From an uncultured Clostridia bacterium (lineage in GTDB: Bacteria; Bacillota; Clostridia; TANB77; CAG-508), in assembly GCA_948745425.1 (NCBI GenBank), contig CAPZDM010000070.1, forward strand, positions 1-7,456: DNA of 7,456 nt, written 5' to 3'. The position numbers and the translations under genes are program-made. The notes under the pieces are model-generated. The model searched no databases. It was not told the origin of the DNA and was given only the letters and a program-made list of their open reading frames with translations. This document shows positions 1 through 6,249 of the stretch, in pieces. Position 1 is the stretch's first letter, and every line of letters starts with the position of its first letter.

Positions 1-52
1 TATGCCCTTTTTCCATTATTTTGGTTTTATTTTGTTAAATTTTTCTTTCAAA

Positions 53-223
53 CTATGCACCATACAAAGGTGCATAATTTTTTTCATCAAACATACTATC
101 CATTTCCCATTGTTCATATGGAATAAAATATTCTTGATTTTCTAAACCACCTAACACTATATCTATAAGTTTTAATAATTGTTCTTTATCTTTTTCTTCT
201 ACTTTTTTATAAATTAAATTCAT
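53..223 (-). pseudogene. Truncated GNAT-type N-acetyltransferase (N-terminal fragment)
   Basis: The frame opens with MNLIYKKVEEKDKEQL and carries GLENQEYFIPYEQWE and FDEKNYAPLYGA, which look like the N-terminal third of a GNAT acetyltransferase. In such proteins the YGA strand is normally followed by a short loop and the acetyl-CoA-binding region. Here a TAG stop comes directly after YGA, giving 56 residues where the family usually has about 150-180. The acetyl-CoA site is therefore missing, and I call it a remnant. The start is the ATG at 223, preceded by AAAGGAGGT seven bases upstream. That ATG overlaps the TGA of the upstream regulator gene as ATGA, so the two are translationally coupled. 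Reading on to position 1, no frame resumes an acetyltransferase. Another frame gives a short KEKFNKIKPK tail ending near 15, then a possible ATG at 16 without a ribosome site. The GNAT assignment is by eye and moderate. Confidence 0.55.
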
Positions 224-1377
224 TTCAGAACCTCCTTTAAATTTTTGGCATATTTTTTTAATTCTTGAAAGCAATTATATGCTTCCATTACTTCTTTTAT
301 ATTTTTTGAAATATATCCTCTTTGGTTACTTTCTTCTGGTAAATCTACTATCAATGTGCTCTTATCTATTCCATCCCACCCATTTCCAACTGTTTCTAAT
401 AATTGTGGCTCTTTTTCTCTTATCTCATCATAATCTACATATAGTGTTTTTATATTACTTTGCATATATATCTTTAGAGTTTTATTCTCTTTAAATTCTC
501 TAATTTTATCTTTGCTAAATATAAATATTCTTTCTACATTAACTCCTCTGTTTGCTACTTCTAAATTTGTTACCCTAAATTTCATTTCTTGTGGTTCTTC
601 TGTCCATTCGTCTTGTAGCATTGTTGATGCACACCATAAACATGATCCTTTATTTAATTTTCTAAAATAGTTATTTAGAGCATTATAAAATTTTCCAATT
701 TCTAAATTTGATGTTTTTCCTTTTGAATCAAATTCAATTTTTCCACCATCTGTAGTTATTGCTATTCCTGTAGTATTTTTAAATTTGATTAGTAATTCTA
801 TAATGTCTTCTGCTATTTCATTATAATTAATTATTGCATCTTTATTTTTTGATATATCTAAAACCAAAGTATTTATTTTTAATCCAATTTCGTTTTTAAA
901 TTTACCTGCTAATTTTTCTTCTATCTTATTTCTCTTGTTATTCTTGGAATCAACTATTACTATACTTGATTCTGAATTTAGTTTTTCTGAAAAGTTTATT
1001 ATAAATGCTTCTTCTCTCTTATTTATATTATCGATAGAAAAATATATAAGTCCTTCATAATATTTATCTAATTTGCTTAAGTTTTCTATTTCATCTAATC
1101 TTTTATATTCTACTATGTAGCCTTCTTTTTCTAGTAACTCTTGTAAGTATGTTATTAATTCTTCTTTCATATTAACAATGAGAATTCTCTTTTGCATATT
1201 TATATATTTATAAATATTACTTCTTTTATCTGATGGTTTTAAGGTATCTTCTGGTATTTGCCATACCATTCCATCTTTAATTGCTCCATTTATTCTTTCA
1301 TCTTTACAGAGTTTAATTATTCTTCTTTCTGATATCCCCCATTTTTCTGAAAACTGTTTTGCCGTTAAATATCCCAT
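220..1377 (-). CDS. Helix-turn-helix regulator fused to a long sensory-like C-terminal region
   Basis: This 385-residue protein starts with a compact DNA-binding domain (residues 1-55) of the excisionase/MerR-like type: LTAKQFSEKWGISERRI is the helix-turn-helix, and GMVWQIPEDTLKPSDKR is the wing typical of this family in clostridia. Residues 63-200 look like a degenerate alpha/beta (Rossmann-like) domain starting at KRILIVNM. It has no intact nucleotide-binding glycine motif. Residues 227-385 form a third region, with FYNALNNYF, an LWCAST segment and RGVNVERIFIF, resembling ligand-sensing or phospholipase-D-like regulator tails; I cannot name it with certainty. The ATG at 1377 has AAGGAG seven bases upstream and sits behind its own consensus promoter. 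A transcriptional regulator responding to an unknown signal is the best reading. The coupled downstream acetyltransferase suggests a two-gene operon whose second gene is now broken. Confidence 0.7.
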   Translation of the reverse strand: MGYLTAKQFSEKWGISERRIIKLCKDERINGAIKDGMVWQIPEDTLKPSDKRSNIYKYINMQKRILIVNMKEELITYLQELLEKEGYIVEYKRLDEIENLSKLDKYYEGLIYFSIDNINKREEAFIINFSEKLNSESSIVIVDSKNNKRNKIEEKLAGKFKNEIGLKINTLVLDISKNKDAIINYNEIAEDIIELLIKFKNTTGIAITTDGGKIEFDSKGKTSNLEIGKFYNALNNYFRKLNKGSCLWCASTMLQDEWTEEPQEMKFRVTNLEVANRGVNVERIFIFSKDKIREFKENKTLKIYMQSNIKTLYVDYDEIREKEPQLLETVGNGWDGIDKSTLIVDLPEESNQRGYISKNIKEVMEAYNCFQELKKYAKNLKEVLK

Positions 1378-1394
1378 TTTTATTCTCCTTTTTG

Positions 1395-1422
1395 TATTAT
1401 TCTTATTTCAGAATAATATTCT
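1395..1422. promoter_or_regulatory. Operator-like AGAAT/ATTCT half-site cluster
   Basis: A perfect 9-base inverted repeat, TATTATTCT (1395-1403) and AGAATAATA (1410-1418), has a 6-base spacer. The second arm overlaps another pair, AGAAT (1410-1414) and ATTCT (1418-1422). Three alternating half-sites therefore lie just downstream of the -10 box of the regulator promoter and before its ribosome site. Position and symmetry suit a repressor site, most simply for autoregulation by the helix-turn-helix protein encoded immediately downstream. AT-rich DNA makes some symmetry likely by chance. Confidence 0.45.
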
Positions 1423-1431
1423 TGTATTTTT

Positions 1432-1460
1432 ATTTTATACTATTTTCGGAACAATGTCAA
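1432..1460 (-). promoter_or_regulatory. Vegetative promoter of the helix-turn-helix regulator
   Basis: On the minus strand TTGACA (1460-1455) is followed after exactly 17 bases by TAAAAT (1437-1432). The -35 box is a perfect match to the sigma-A consensus and the -10 box matches five of six. Transcription would start near 1425, about 48 bases before the ATG at 1377. Confidence 0.75.
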
Positions 1461-1463
1461 TAC

Positions 1464-1604
1464 GTTAGCAAAATAAAAACACCCAAATGTTTTTACACTA
1501 TTGGGTATTTTTTATTTATGCAACTTTTTGTTTTCACTTTATTATAACTCAATTATCTATGTAGTATGCTTTTCTACCACATTATTACTTAACTTTTTGC
1601 TAAC
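1464..1604. repeat. 10-base inverted repeat bracketing the terminator
   Basis: GTTAGCAAAA at 1464-1473 has an exact reverse complement, TTTTGCTAAC, at 1595-1604. On the minus-strand transcript the first arm would lie near the 5' end of the candidate small RNA and the second directly after the terminator U-tract. Long-range pairing is possible only in read-through RNA. A 10-base match is not rare in DNA this AT-rich, so it may be chance. Confidence 0.3.
1471..1517 (-). terminator. Rho-independent terminator, roughly symmetric
   Basis: ACCCAA (1481-1486) pairs with TTGGGT (1501-1506), and a run of A residues on one side pairs with a run of T on the other (1475-1479 with 1508-1512). Read on the minus strand, the stem is followed by GTTTTTATTTT, a good U-tract. 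The mirror-image T-run means it could also stop plus-strand transcription. It lies directly upstream of the regulator promoter and insulates that gene from the abiE side. Confidence 0.75.
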
Positions 1605-1645
1605 AACGTTTATACATAGTTTTTCTAACACATTTCGTATTTTGT
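1471..1645 (-). ncRNA. Candidate independent small RNA of about 170 bases
   Basis: A near-consensus promoter (1652-1680) and a rho-independent terminator (1471-1517) bound this unit, both read on the minus strand. The predicted RNA has no AGGAGG-like ribosome site. Its only ATG codons open frames that stop within a few codons, for example MYKRC then stop near 1617. It contains a 7-base stem, CTATGTA (1619-1613) pairing with TACATAG (1563-1557), with smaller inner pairings such as GTAG/CTAC. It begins about 80 bases after the abiEii stop and ends just before the regulator promoter. I recognise no known RNA family. It could be a regulatory RNA, an antisense or leader RNA for something outside the window, or a by-product of a decayed gene. 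Confidence 0.45.
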
Positions 1646-1651
1646 AGCCCT

Positions 1652-1680
1652 ATTCTATACTCATTTTTTTAGTTTGTCAA
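1652..1680 (-). promoter_or_regulatory. Orphan promoter downstream of abiEii
   Basis: TTGACA (1680-1675), a 17-base spacer and TAGAAT (1657-1652) on the minus strand form a near-perfect sigma-A promoter. No open reading frame with a ribosome site follows before the terminator at 1471-1517. Expected start is near 1645. Confidence 0.7.
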
Positions 1681-1726
1681 GACATATTTGAAACTTTTTT
1701 TGCAATCCAAGAGTGAATTGTATTCT

Positions 1727-2665
1727 TTACATTTGCCTATGTATCTCTTTTAAAACCTTTTTAACTTGATCAATTGAAAATTTATATTTATCATTTAAAA
1801 CATATTTATTCTGCATATTTTCAAATTCTCTTATTAGTACATCACTAAACTCTAATTTAAAATAACTAAAATCTTTGATTACTGTTTTTTCATCTATACC
1901 GCCAATTCTCACATTTTCTTCTTGCCTTTTATATTGTATAAGTTTATTTAATTCATCTTTATTGTTTAATAACTTTTGAATTTTGTTATTATTAAATAAT
2001 ACTGATATATCATATAAGTGTTTTGCCGTATCCATATACATATTTCTTATATAATAAAACTCTGTTGCAAATATTTTATCTATAAACATCCTCTCTAGTT
2101 TTATTATTTCAATTTCTATTTCTGTAATATCAAATTGCTCTTCTAAAATTTTCTTTTCTTTATCATTTGCAAGTTTATATATTAAAGGCTCTATATAGTA
2201 TTTTTCGGTTGGCTCGCTTACAGTAAAAGAAGTCGATTCTACTTGTATTTTTCCTGCTCTTTGCAAAGGTATTTCACTATCTTCATATACTGATGTATAT
2301 TGGTAAACTCCTGTAACACTGCCTTTATTATCTATGCACTCATCTTTTATTAGTTCTAAGCCTTCTATTTCATAACCTAAAGCAGATTCTTTTAATCTCT
2401 TCTTGTTTCTTGTATTAGATTCTTCTGGTAAAACTTTTACAGTTAGATCAATATCTTCTGAAAAACGATTCATTGTATCTAAAATTTTATATACTGCTGT
2501 ACCACCTTTAAAATAGGCTTTTAAATAATCTTGCTTTTTAGATAATTCTTTAAGAACTAAACATACATAATAGTCTTTCTCTATTATGTCCTTATCTATA
2601 TTTTCTCTCTCTTTAATAATTTCTATAAAATTTTCAAATTCGAATTTATTTAAATGTAGTAACAT
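1727..2665 (-). CDS. abiEii: AbiEii-type nucleotidyltransferase toxin
   Basis: This 312-residue protein has the hallmarks of the AbiEii (DUF1814) toxins of AbiE phage-abortive-infection systems. IIEKDYYV lies at 27-34. The nucleotidyltransferase core is FKGGTAVYK (52-60) followed by NRFSEDIDL (66-74), where the GG(T/S) loop binds nucleotide and the Asp71/Asp73 pair binds metal. A second conserved block, ERMFIDKIFA with AKHLYDI (191-220), supplies the family's later Lys and Asp/His positions. Related enzymes transfer nucleotides to RNA; the mycobacterial relative MenT3 modifies tRNA acceptor ends, which halts translation. The start has AGGAG five bases upstream, inside the end of the antitoxin gene, with only 8 bases between the two genes. 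All motifs are intact, so the toxin is probably functional. Family assignment is strong; the exact substrate is unknown. Confidence 0.9.
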   Translation of the reverse strand: MLLHLNKFEFENFIEIIKERENIDKDIIEKDYYVCLVLKELSKKQDYLKAYFKGGTAVYKILDTMNRFSEDIDLTVKVLPEESNTRNKKRLKESALGYEIEGLELIKDECIDNKGSVTGVYQYTSVYEDSEIPLQRAGKIQVESTSFTVSEPTEKYYIEPLIYKLANDKEKKILEEQFDITEIEIEIIKLERMFIDKIFATEFYYIRNMYMDTAKHLYDISVLFNNNKIQKLLNNKDELNKLIQYKRQEENVRIGGIDEKTVIKDFSYFKLEFSDVLIREFENMQNKYVLNDKYKFSIDQVKKVLKEIHRQM

Positions 2666-2673
2666 TATATCTC

Positions 2674-3321
2674 CTATCTTGCTAGTATAAATAATTTATC
2701 TAATACTTTTCTATTATTTGTTTCTCTAGCATATTTTATAATTTTTTCAAAGTCTAATTTGCATTCTTCTATAATTCTATATAAAATTTCATCTGCATTT
2801 TGGGCTTCAATATAAATATTATCTTTATTATCTAAAATGTCTATAAACTGCAAATATCTATAATTTTCATTTGTTATTTCTATTTTTGGTTTTGTTATAT
2901 AAGTTCTTAATCTTCCATCATATTGTTTATGATATTTACATTCATTTGTTACTATATCTGTTACATTTGGAACTAATGTTGTTAGCCCTAATTTATTAAA
3001 TAATTTTGCACCTACTATATAACCTTTTATATTTCCATCTTTATCTTCCAAATATTTTAATTTTCTTAATTTATTTGTATTTAATGGAACTTCGCCGAAC
3101 ATACTAATAATTGGTTTATAATATACTCCTTTATATTCTGCTTTTATAATACCTTCATTTTTTAGTCTATTTAAAATAACATTTATATTTTTTAATACGC
3201 TTTCTTGTTTGTTATCGTTTTCGCATTGCTGTATAACATATTTTTTTATGTCTTCAATAAATATTGGCTCATCTTTTGGATATTGTTCTATATATTCTAA
3301 AACTAATTTACAAATATTCAT
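2674..3321 (-). CDS. abiEi: AbiEi-family antitoxin (DUF6088-like winged-helix protein)
   Basis: This 215-residue protein has an N-terminal winged helix (about 1-70), with LNRLKNEGIIKAEYKGVYYKP as recognition helix and wing. The next region carries GYIVGAKLFNKLGLTTLVPN (100-119), typical of AbiEi/DUF6088 antitoxins. AbiEi proteins neutralise AbiEii without stable binding (type IV toxin-antitoxin) and repress their own promoter by binding inverted repeats. The C-terminal half (120-215) is the presumed antitoxicity domain. The ATG at 3321 has a strong AGGAGGT seven bases upstream. The gene is first in an antitoxin-toxin operon behind the consensus promoter at 3386-3414, where palindromes suitable for autoregulation are present. 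Length agrees with the shorter AbiEi proteins. Confidence 0.85.
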   Translation of the reverse strand: MNICKLVLEYIEQYPKDEPIFIEDIKKYVIQQCENDNKQESVLKNINVILNRLKNEGIIKAEYKGVYYKPIISMFGEVPLNTNKLRKLKYLEDKDGNIKGYIVGAKLFNKLGLTTLVPNVTDIVTNECKYHKQYDGRLRTYITKPKIEITNENYRYLQFIDILDNKDNIYIEAQNADEILYRIIEECKLDFEKIIKYARETNNRKVLDKLFILAR

Positions 3322-3340
3322 GAGTTTTACCTCCTTTTGT

Positions 3341-3383
3341 TATTACTTTGTAATATTCATTATGTATTATATACTTTATAATA
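3341..3383. promoter_or_regulatory. Two palindromes in the abiE promoter region, probable AbiEi operators
   Basis: A perfect 7-base inverted repeat, TATTATA (3365-3371) and TATAATA (3377-3383), with a 5-base spacer covers the expected transcription start. A second perfect repeat, TATTAC (3341-3346) and GTAATA (3350-3355), with a 3-base spacer lies between it and the ribosome site. Known AbiEi proteins bind paired inverted repeats at their own promoter, so this layout fits. The sequences are AT-rich and binding is inferred. Confidence 0.5.
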
Positions 3384-3385
3384 AC

Positions 3386-3414
3386 ATTATATTCGTTTTT
3401 TTAGAATTTGTCAA
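3386..3414 (-). promoter_or_regulatory. Consensus promoter of the abiEi-abiEii operon
   Basis: On the minus strand TTGACA (3414-3409), exactly 17 bases and TATAAT (3391-3386) match the sigma-A consensus at all twelve positions. The predicted start is near 3379, leaving a leader of about 58 bases. The promoter lies about 20 bases beyond the stop of the HEPN gene with no visible terminator between, so read-through from the ATPase/HEPN operon into abiE is also possible. Confidence 0.85.
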
Positions 3415-3434
3415 ATATAGTAGTAAAAGTCTAT

Positions 3435-3887
3435 TTAAAAACCAGCAAATTTCGAGATTTTTGCAATGTCTTGTATTAGTTTCTCAAATGAATCTTTATC
3501 CCAAAACCTGGAATGCATATACCCATGAACGACACTGCCACGATTATTTCCACAATCAGTGGGCTGTGATGGTTTAAAATATCTTTTAATCTCTTCTAAA
3601 ATTGAAACTAATTCTTGATTATTATTATTTTCTTTAATTGACAAATTTATTAAATTACTTCCGACACTTCTCCATTTTCTTTTGCCATTTTCATCAAATA
3701 TTTCTTTTCCATATTCTGAAGTAGTTGAACGGATAACTTCTTCTAAATAAGCATACGCAAAAGGCGTTAATACAGAATAAGAATCTGGAAATTCCGTATA
3801 TATTTTTTTAGCAATTTGCCAATCTGGTAACCAATTCCAAAAGTGGGCATATTCTATTATTTCTTCAAAATCACTCTCTATATTCAT
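3435..3887 (-). CDS. Small HEPN-like probable ribonuclease, partner of the adjacent ATPase
   Basis: This 150-residue protein has no signal peptide or membrane segment. Near its C-terminus is NNRGSVVHGYMH (114-125), which contains R116-x4-H121 followed by Gly. This is the R-x4-6-H active-site motif of HEPN ribonucleases in its usual helix context. The long helical segment FAYAYLEEVIRS (43-53) fits the first helices of the fold. HEPN proteins usually act as dimers, with the two R-x-H motifs forming one RNA-cleaving site. The gene starts 5 bases after the ATPase stop and its ribosome site (GGAG) lies in the last ATPase codons, so the two are translationally coupled and probably form one system. 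Sampled base composition (3481-3840) is about 30% G+C against about 21% in the ATPase, hinting at a different origin. The HEPN call is motif-based; I cannot name a subfamily. Confidence 0.65.
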   Translation of the reverse strand: MNIESDFEEIIEYAHFWNWLPDWQIAKKIYTEFPDSYSVLTPFAYAYLEEVIRSTTSEYGKEIFDENGKRKWRSVGSNLINLSIKENNNNQELVSILEEIKRYFKPSQPTDCGNNRGSVVHGYMHSRFWDKDSFEKLIQDIAKISKFAGF

Positions 3888-3892
3888 CTTAT

Positions 3893-6145
3893 TTACTCCA
3901 TGTTTTCTAATTGTTCTTTACATAAGTACTTCACTATTCTTTTTGTTAATTTACATGCATCTTTATAATCAGTATCAGTATATTCACTTTCTAAATCTAT
4001 AATTTCTACATCAGTTGCATGGGAACCTGTATTTACAACCATAAATAATTTATCCAATTTTGTTTTACTTATATTATCAGGCTCTGGAATTTTTTCTATC
4101 ATTCTTTGTAGGCTATTTAAAGCATCATTGCTATTAGGAAAAAAGAATAAACCTAATGTTTCTAATATATATCTACAATAGTTAAATATGTATTTCTTTT
4201 GTTCTTCTGTAATATCTTCTGTACTATCTGCAATATACACAATATCCTTTAATTTTTCCATATATAATGTTTTATCTCGTCTATCTTCTTTATAATTACT
4301 TTTTCCCTCTGTATTTGAAATTTTATAATATGCATATGGATTTCTATATTTAAACATATTATAGAAAATATTATTATGAGTTAAAATTATAATTTGTTTA
4401 TCACTATACATGCTAAATAATTCTTTTATTTTGCTCATTACATTATAAATATGCATATAATCTAATGAAGAAATCGGATCATCAATAACTATTATATCTA
4501 TATCTTCATATAGCCATTTTAACTCTGCTAAAAAAAGAGCAAATGTAATACTAGTTCTTTCACCTTCACTAAGCATATTTACAAATTTGTCATTTACATC
4601 TTTTCTTTTATACATTAAATGAAAATTTGTATCTATTTTGTACTTATGTATTCCTAAATCATCTAATAATCTGTTTACATCTTTAATTAATAATTGTTTT
4701 TTTACTAAATCATCCTCATAATTTTTCTTTGCCTCTTTTACTTTTGCATCTTTAACAACCAACTCTTCTTCATCTTGTTTTATCTTCTTATAGCTTTCAT
4801 ATATGTTTTTAGCCACATATGGTTGTAGGCATTCATTAAGATACTGATTTCTTAAGTTTCCTACTTGTTTAGAACTAGTTTCAATTTTAGCATCTATTTG
4901 AGAAAAGTTTACATTTATCTCTTTTAATAATTTTTCTATATCTTCTAGTTTAATATTTTGTGATGTATATATTTTCTCACTACTACAATCTCTATGTAAA
5001 TTGTCAGAATCTAATTTATATTGTATTATATTTATCTGCTCTTCTTTAAATTTTATTAGTTGTTCTTCTAAATCATTTAACTTATTAGAAATTTCCTCAT
5101 TATTATCTATAATTGTACTTATATTGTTAATTTTATTTTTAATTATAGAAATTTGTTTGATTGTAGTATCCATAACATTTAATTGTTCTAAAAGAAATTT
5201 TAGTTTTTGTTCTAGTTGACCTAATTTTGAATTTTGATACATTTTATATCCATTAACAATATCATTATTATCTATATTACTCTTACAAAAAGGGCATTCA
5301 TTATTTTTTATATATTTAGTTCCTAATAATATCCATTCTTTTTCATCTGAAGATATTTGTCCCAGTAGTCTTTTTATATATGCTAACTGTGTTGTATCTT
5401 CGTTATATATAACACATTTATGTATATTTTCTTTTATAGCTTTAATTTTTTCTAAATCTAATGTAATACTTCCAATTTTGCTACTTTCATCTACATTTTT
5501 ATATTTAATTATTTTTTGTATTATATCTTCCGCTTCAATTTGTTGTACAGAATTTAATTTTTCTATGTTTTCTATTATTTCTTTAAAAATCTCATTACTG
5601 TTTTTTCTAATATCTACTTTTTTCTTCCATTCATCAATAGTTTTTAATGCTTCATCTTTTAACTTTATTTTTAATTGCTTTATTTGTTCACTTTCTTTTT
5701 TATATTCTCCATTAAGTTTTAGATATATTTCTTTTAATTCGTTTTTTAAATCTTCTCCTGTCTCTTGTGTAATTTTAGAAGACTTGAATTTATTTGTATC
5801 AAATTTTTCTATTTGCATTTTCTTTTTCATATAATCTTGATTAAAAACAACGATATTGTTTTTAATGCTATTAGGTTCGTTTATATTAATTCTTTCTTCT
5901 TTATAATCTAATATCTCTATTTCCAAATTTTCTTCACTATCTGCATTTTTTAAATTTTCTAAAGTATTTACTTTATCTTCATCCAGCACATATTTAGAAA
6001 TATATTGAAAAATTCTAGAAATAGTAGTTTTTCCACTACCATTTTGTCCATAAATTATATTAGGTTTATCTATACTTAATTCTACATTAGTATCATTTTC
6101 AAAAGTTGTTACATTTTTATTTAACTTAATATTTTTTATTTTCAT
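3893..6145 (-). CDS. AAA_13/ABC-type ATPase with zinc-hook motif and PrrC/RloC-like C-terminal domain
   Basis: In this 750-residue protein the ATPase head is split between the two ends. Walker A is GQNGSGKTT (33-41), and a VVFNQDYM segment (99-106) is typical of the AAA_13 family. Long coiled-coil regions (about 130-245 and 300-490) flank a CPFC motif (284-287), like the zinc hook of Rad50 and RloC. The second half has the ABC signature LSEGER (525-530), Walker B IIVIDDP (551-557) with a D-loop SSLD, and the switch histidine of ILTH (H590). The last 150 residues carry R658-x3-E662 and later NTGSH (H709). PrrC uses an Arg-x3-Glu...His triad to cut tRNA anticodons, so a tRNA-targeting nuclease domain is likely, though here the His is 47 residues after the Glu instead of 32. 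The weak ribosome site GGTGAT precedes the ATG. Function is inferred: a stress- or phage-triggered nuclease controlled by nucleotide hydrolysis. Confidence 0.8.
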   Translation of the reverse strand: MKIKNIKLNKNVTTFENDTNVELSIDKPNIIYGQNGSGKTTISRIFQYISKYVLDEDKVNTLENLKNADSEENLEIEILDYKEERININEPNSIKNNIVVFNQDYMKKKMQIEKFDTNKFKSSKITQETGEDLKNELKEIYLKLNGEYKKESEQIKQLKIKLKDEALKTIDEWKKKVDIRKNSNEIFKEIIENIEKLNSVQQIEAEDIIQKIIKYKNVDESSKIGSITLDLEKIKAIKENIHKCVIYNEDTTQLAYIKRLLGQISSDEKEWILLGTKYIKNNECPFCKSNIDNNDIVNGYKMYQNSKLGQLEQKLKFLLEQLNVMDTTIKQISIIKNKINNISTIIDNNEEISNKLNDLEEQLIKFKEEQINIIQYKLDSDNLHRDCSSEKIYTSQNIKLEDIEKLLKEINVNFSQIDAKIETSSKQVGNLRNQYLNECLQPYVAKNIYESYKKIKQDEEELVVKDAKVKEAKKNYEDDLVKKQLLIKDVNRLLDDLGIHKYKIDTNFHLMYKRKDVNDKFVNMLSEGERTSITFALFLAELKWLYEDIDIIVIDDPISSLDYMHIYNVMSKIKELFSMYSDKQIIILTHNNIFYNMFKYRNPYAYYKISNTEGKSNYKEDRRDKTLYMEKLKDIVYIADSTEDITEEQKKYIFNYCRYILETLGLFFFPNSNDALNSLQRMIEKIPEPDNISKTKLDKLFMVVNTGSHATDVEIIDLESEYTDTDYKDACKLTKRIVKYLCKEQLENME

Positions 6146-6192
6146 ATAATATCACCATTTTTACTATATCATAAAATGTAAAAAAATGCCAT

Positions 6193-6237
6193 ATTATAAT
6201 TACTCGTAATTACTATAAAATAAAAAAGTATAGTCAA
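6193..6237 (-). promoter_or_regulatory. Possible ATPase-operon promoter with repeated TAATTACT motif
   Basis: TAATTACT occurs twice, at 6197-6204 and 6207-6214, exactly one helical turn apart. The same stretch contains a perfect inverted repeat, TAATTAC (6197-6203) and GTAATTA (6206-6212). Minus-strand promoter elements overlap it: TTGACT (6237-6232) with AGTAAT 17 bases on, and a stand-alone TATAAT (6198-6193) without a clear -35. The -10 choice is uncertain. A regulator binding here would cover the promoter. Confidence 0.4.
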
Positions 6238-6249
6238 ATATTATTCTTT

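Noticed and set aside
279..494. Plus-strand hydrophobic open frame resembling membrane segments
   Set aside because: It is an antisense shadow of the regulator gene. Leu/Phe/Tyr-rich frames arise automatically opposite Lys/Glu-rich AT-rich genes. The same applies to plus-strand frames at 5001-5219, 5478-5834 and 6443-6628.
1359..1547. Plus-strand 62-codon open frame across the regulator promoter and terminator
   Set aside because: It crosses a well-supported minus-strand promoter and hairpin terminator and has no ribosome site.
1471..1680. CRISPR array, tracrRNA or retron RNA
   Set aside because: There are no regularly spaced repeats of CRISPR length, no cas gene and no reverse transcriptase in the window.
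3209..3577. Plus-strand 122-codon open frame
   Set aside because: It is antisense to both the abiEi start and the HEPN end and covers the abiE promoter. The minus-strand genes have clear motifs and ribosome sites.
1727..3887. Reading the HEPN gene and the AbiEii nucleotidyltransferase as one HEPN/MNT toxin-antitoxin pair
   Set aside because: A complete AbiEi antitoxin and a consensus promoter lie between them, and the nucleotidyltransferase has AbiEii motifs rather than the short MNT antitoxin type.
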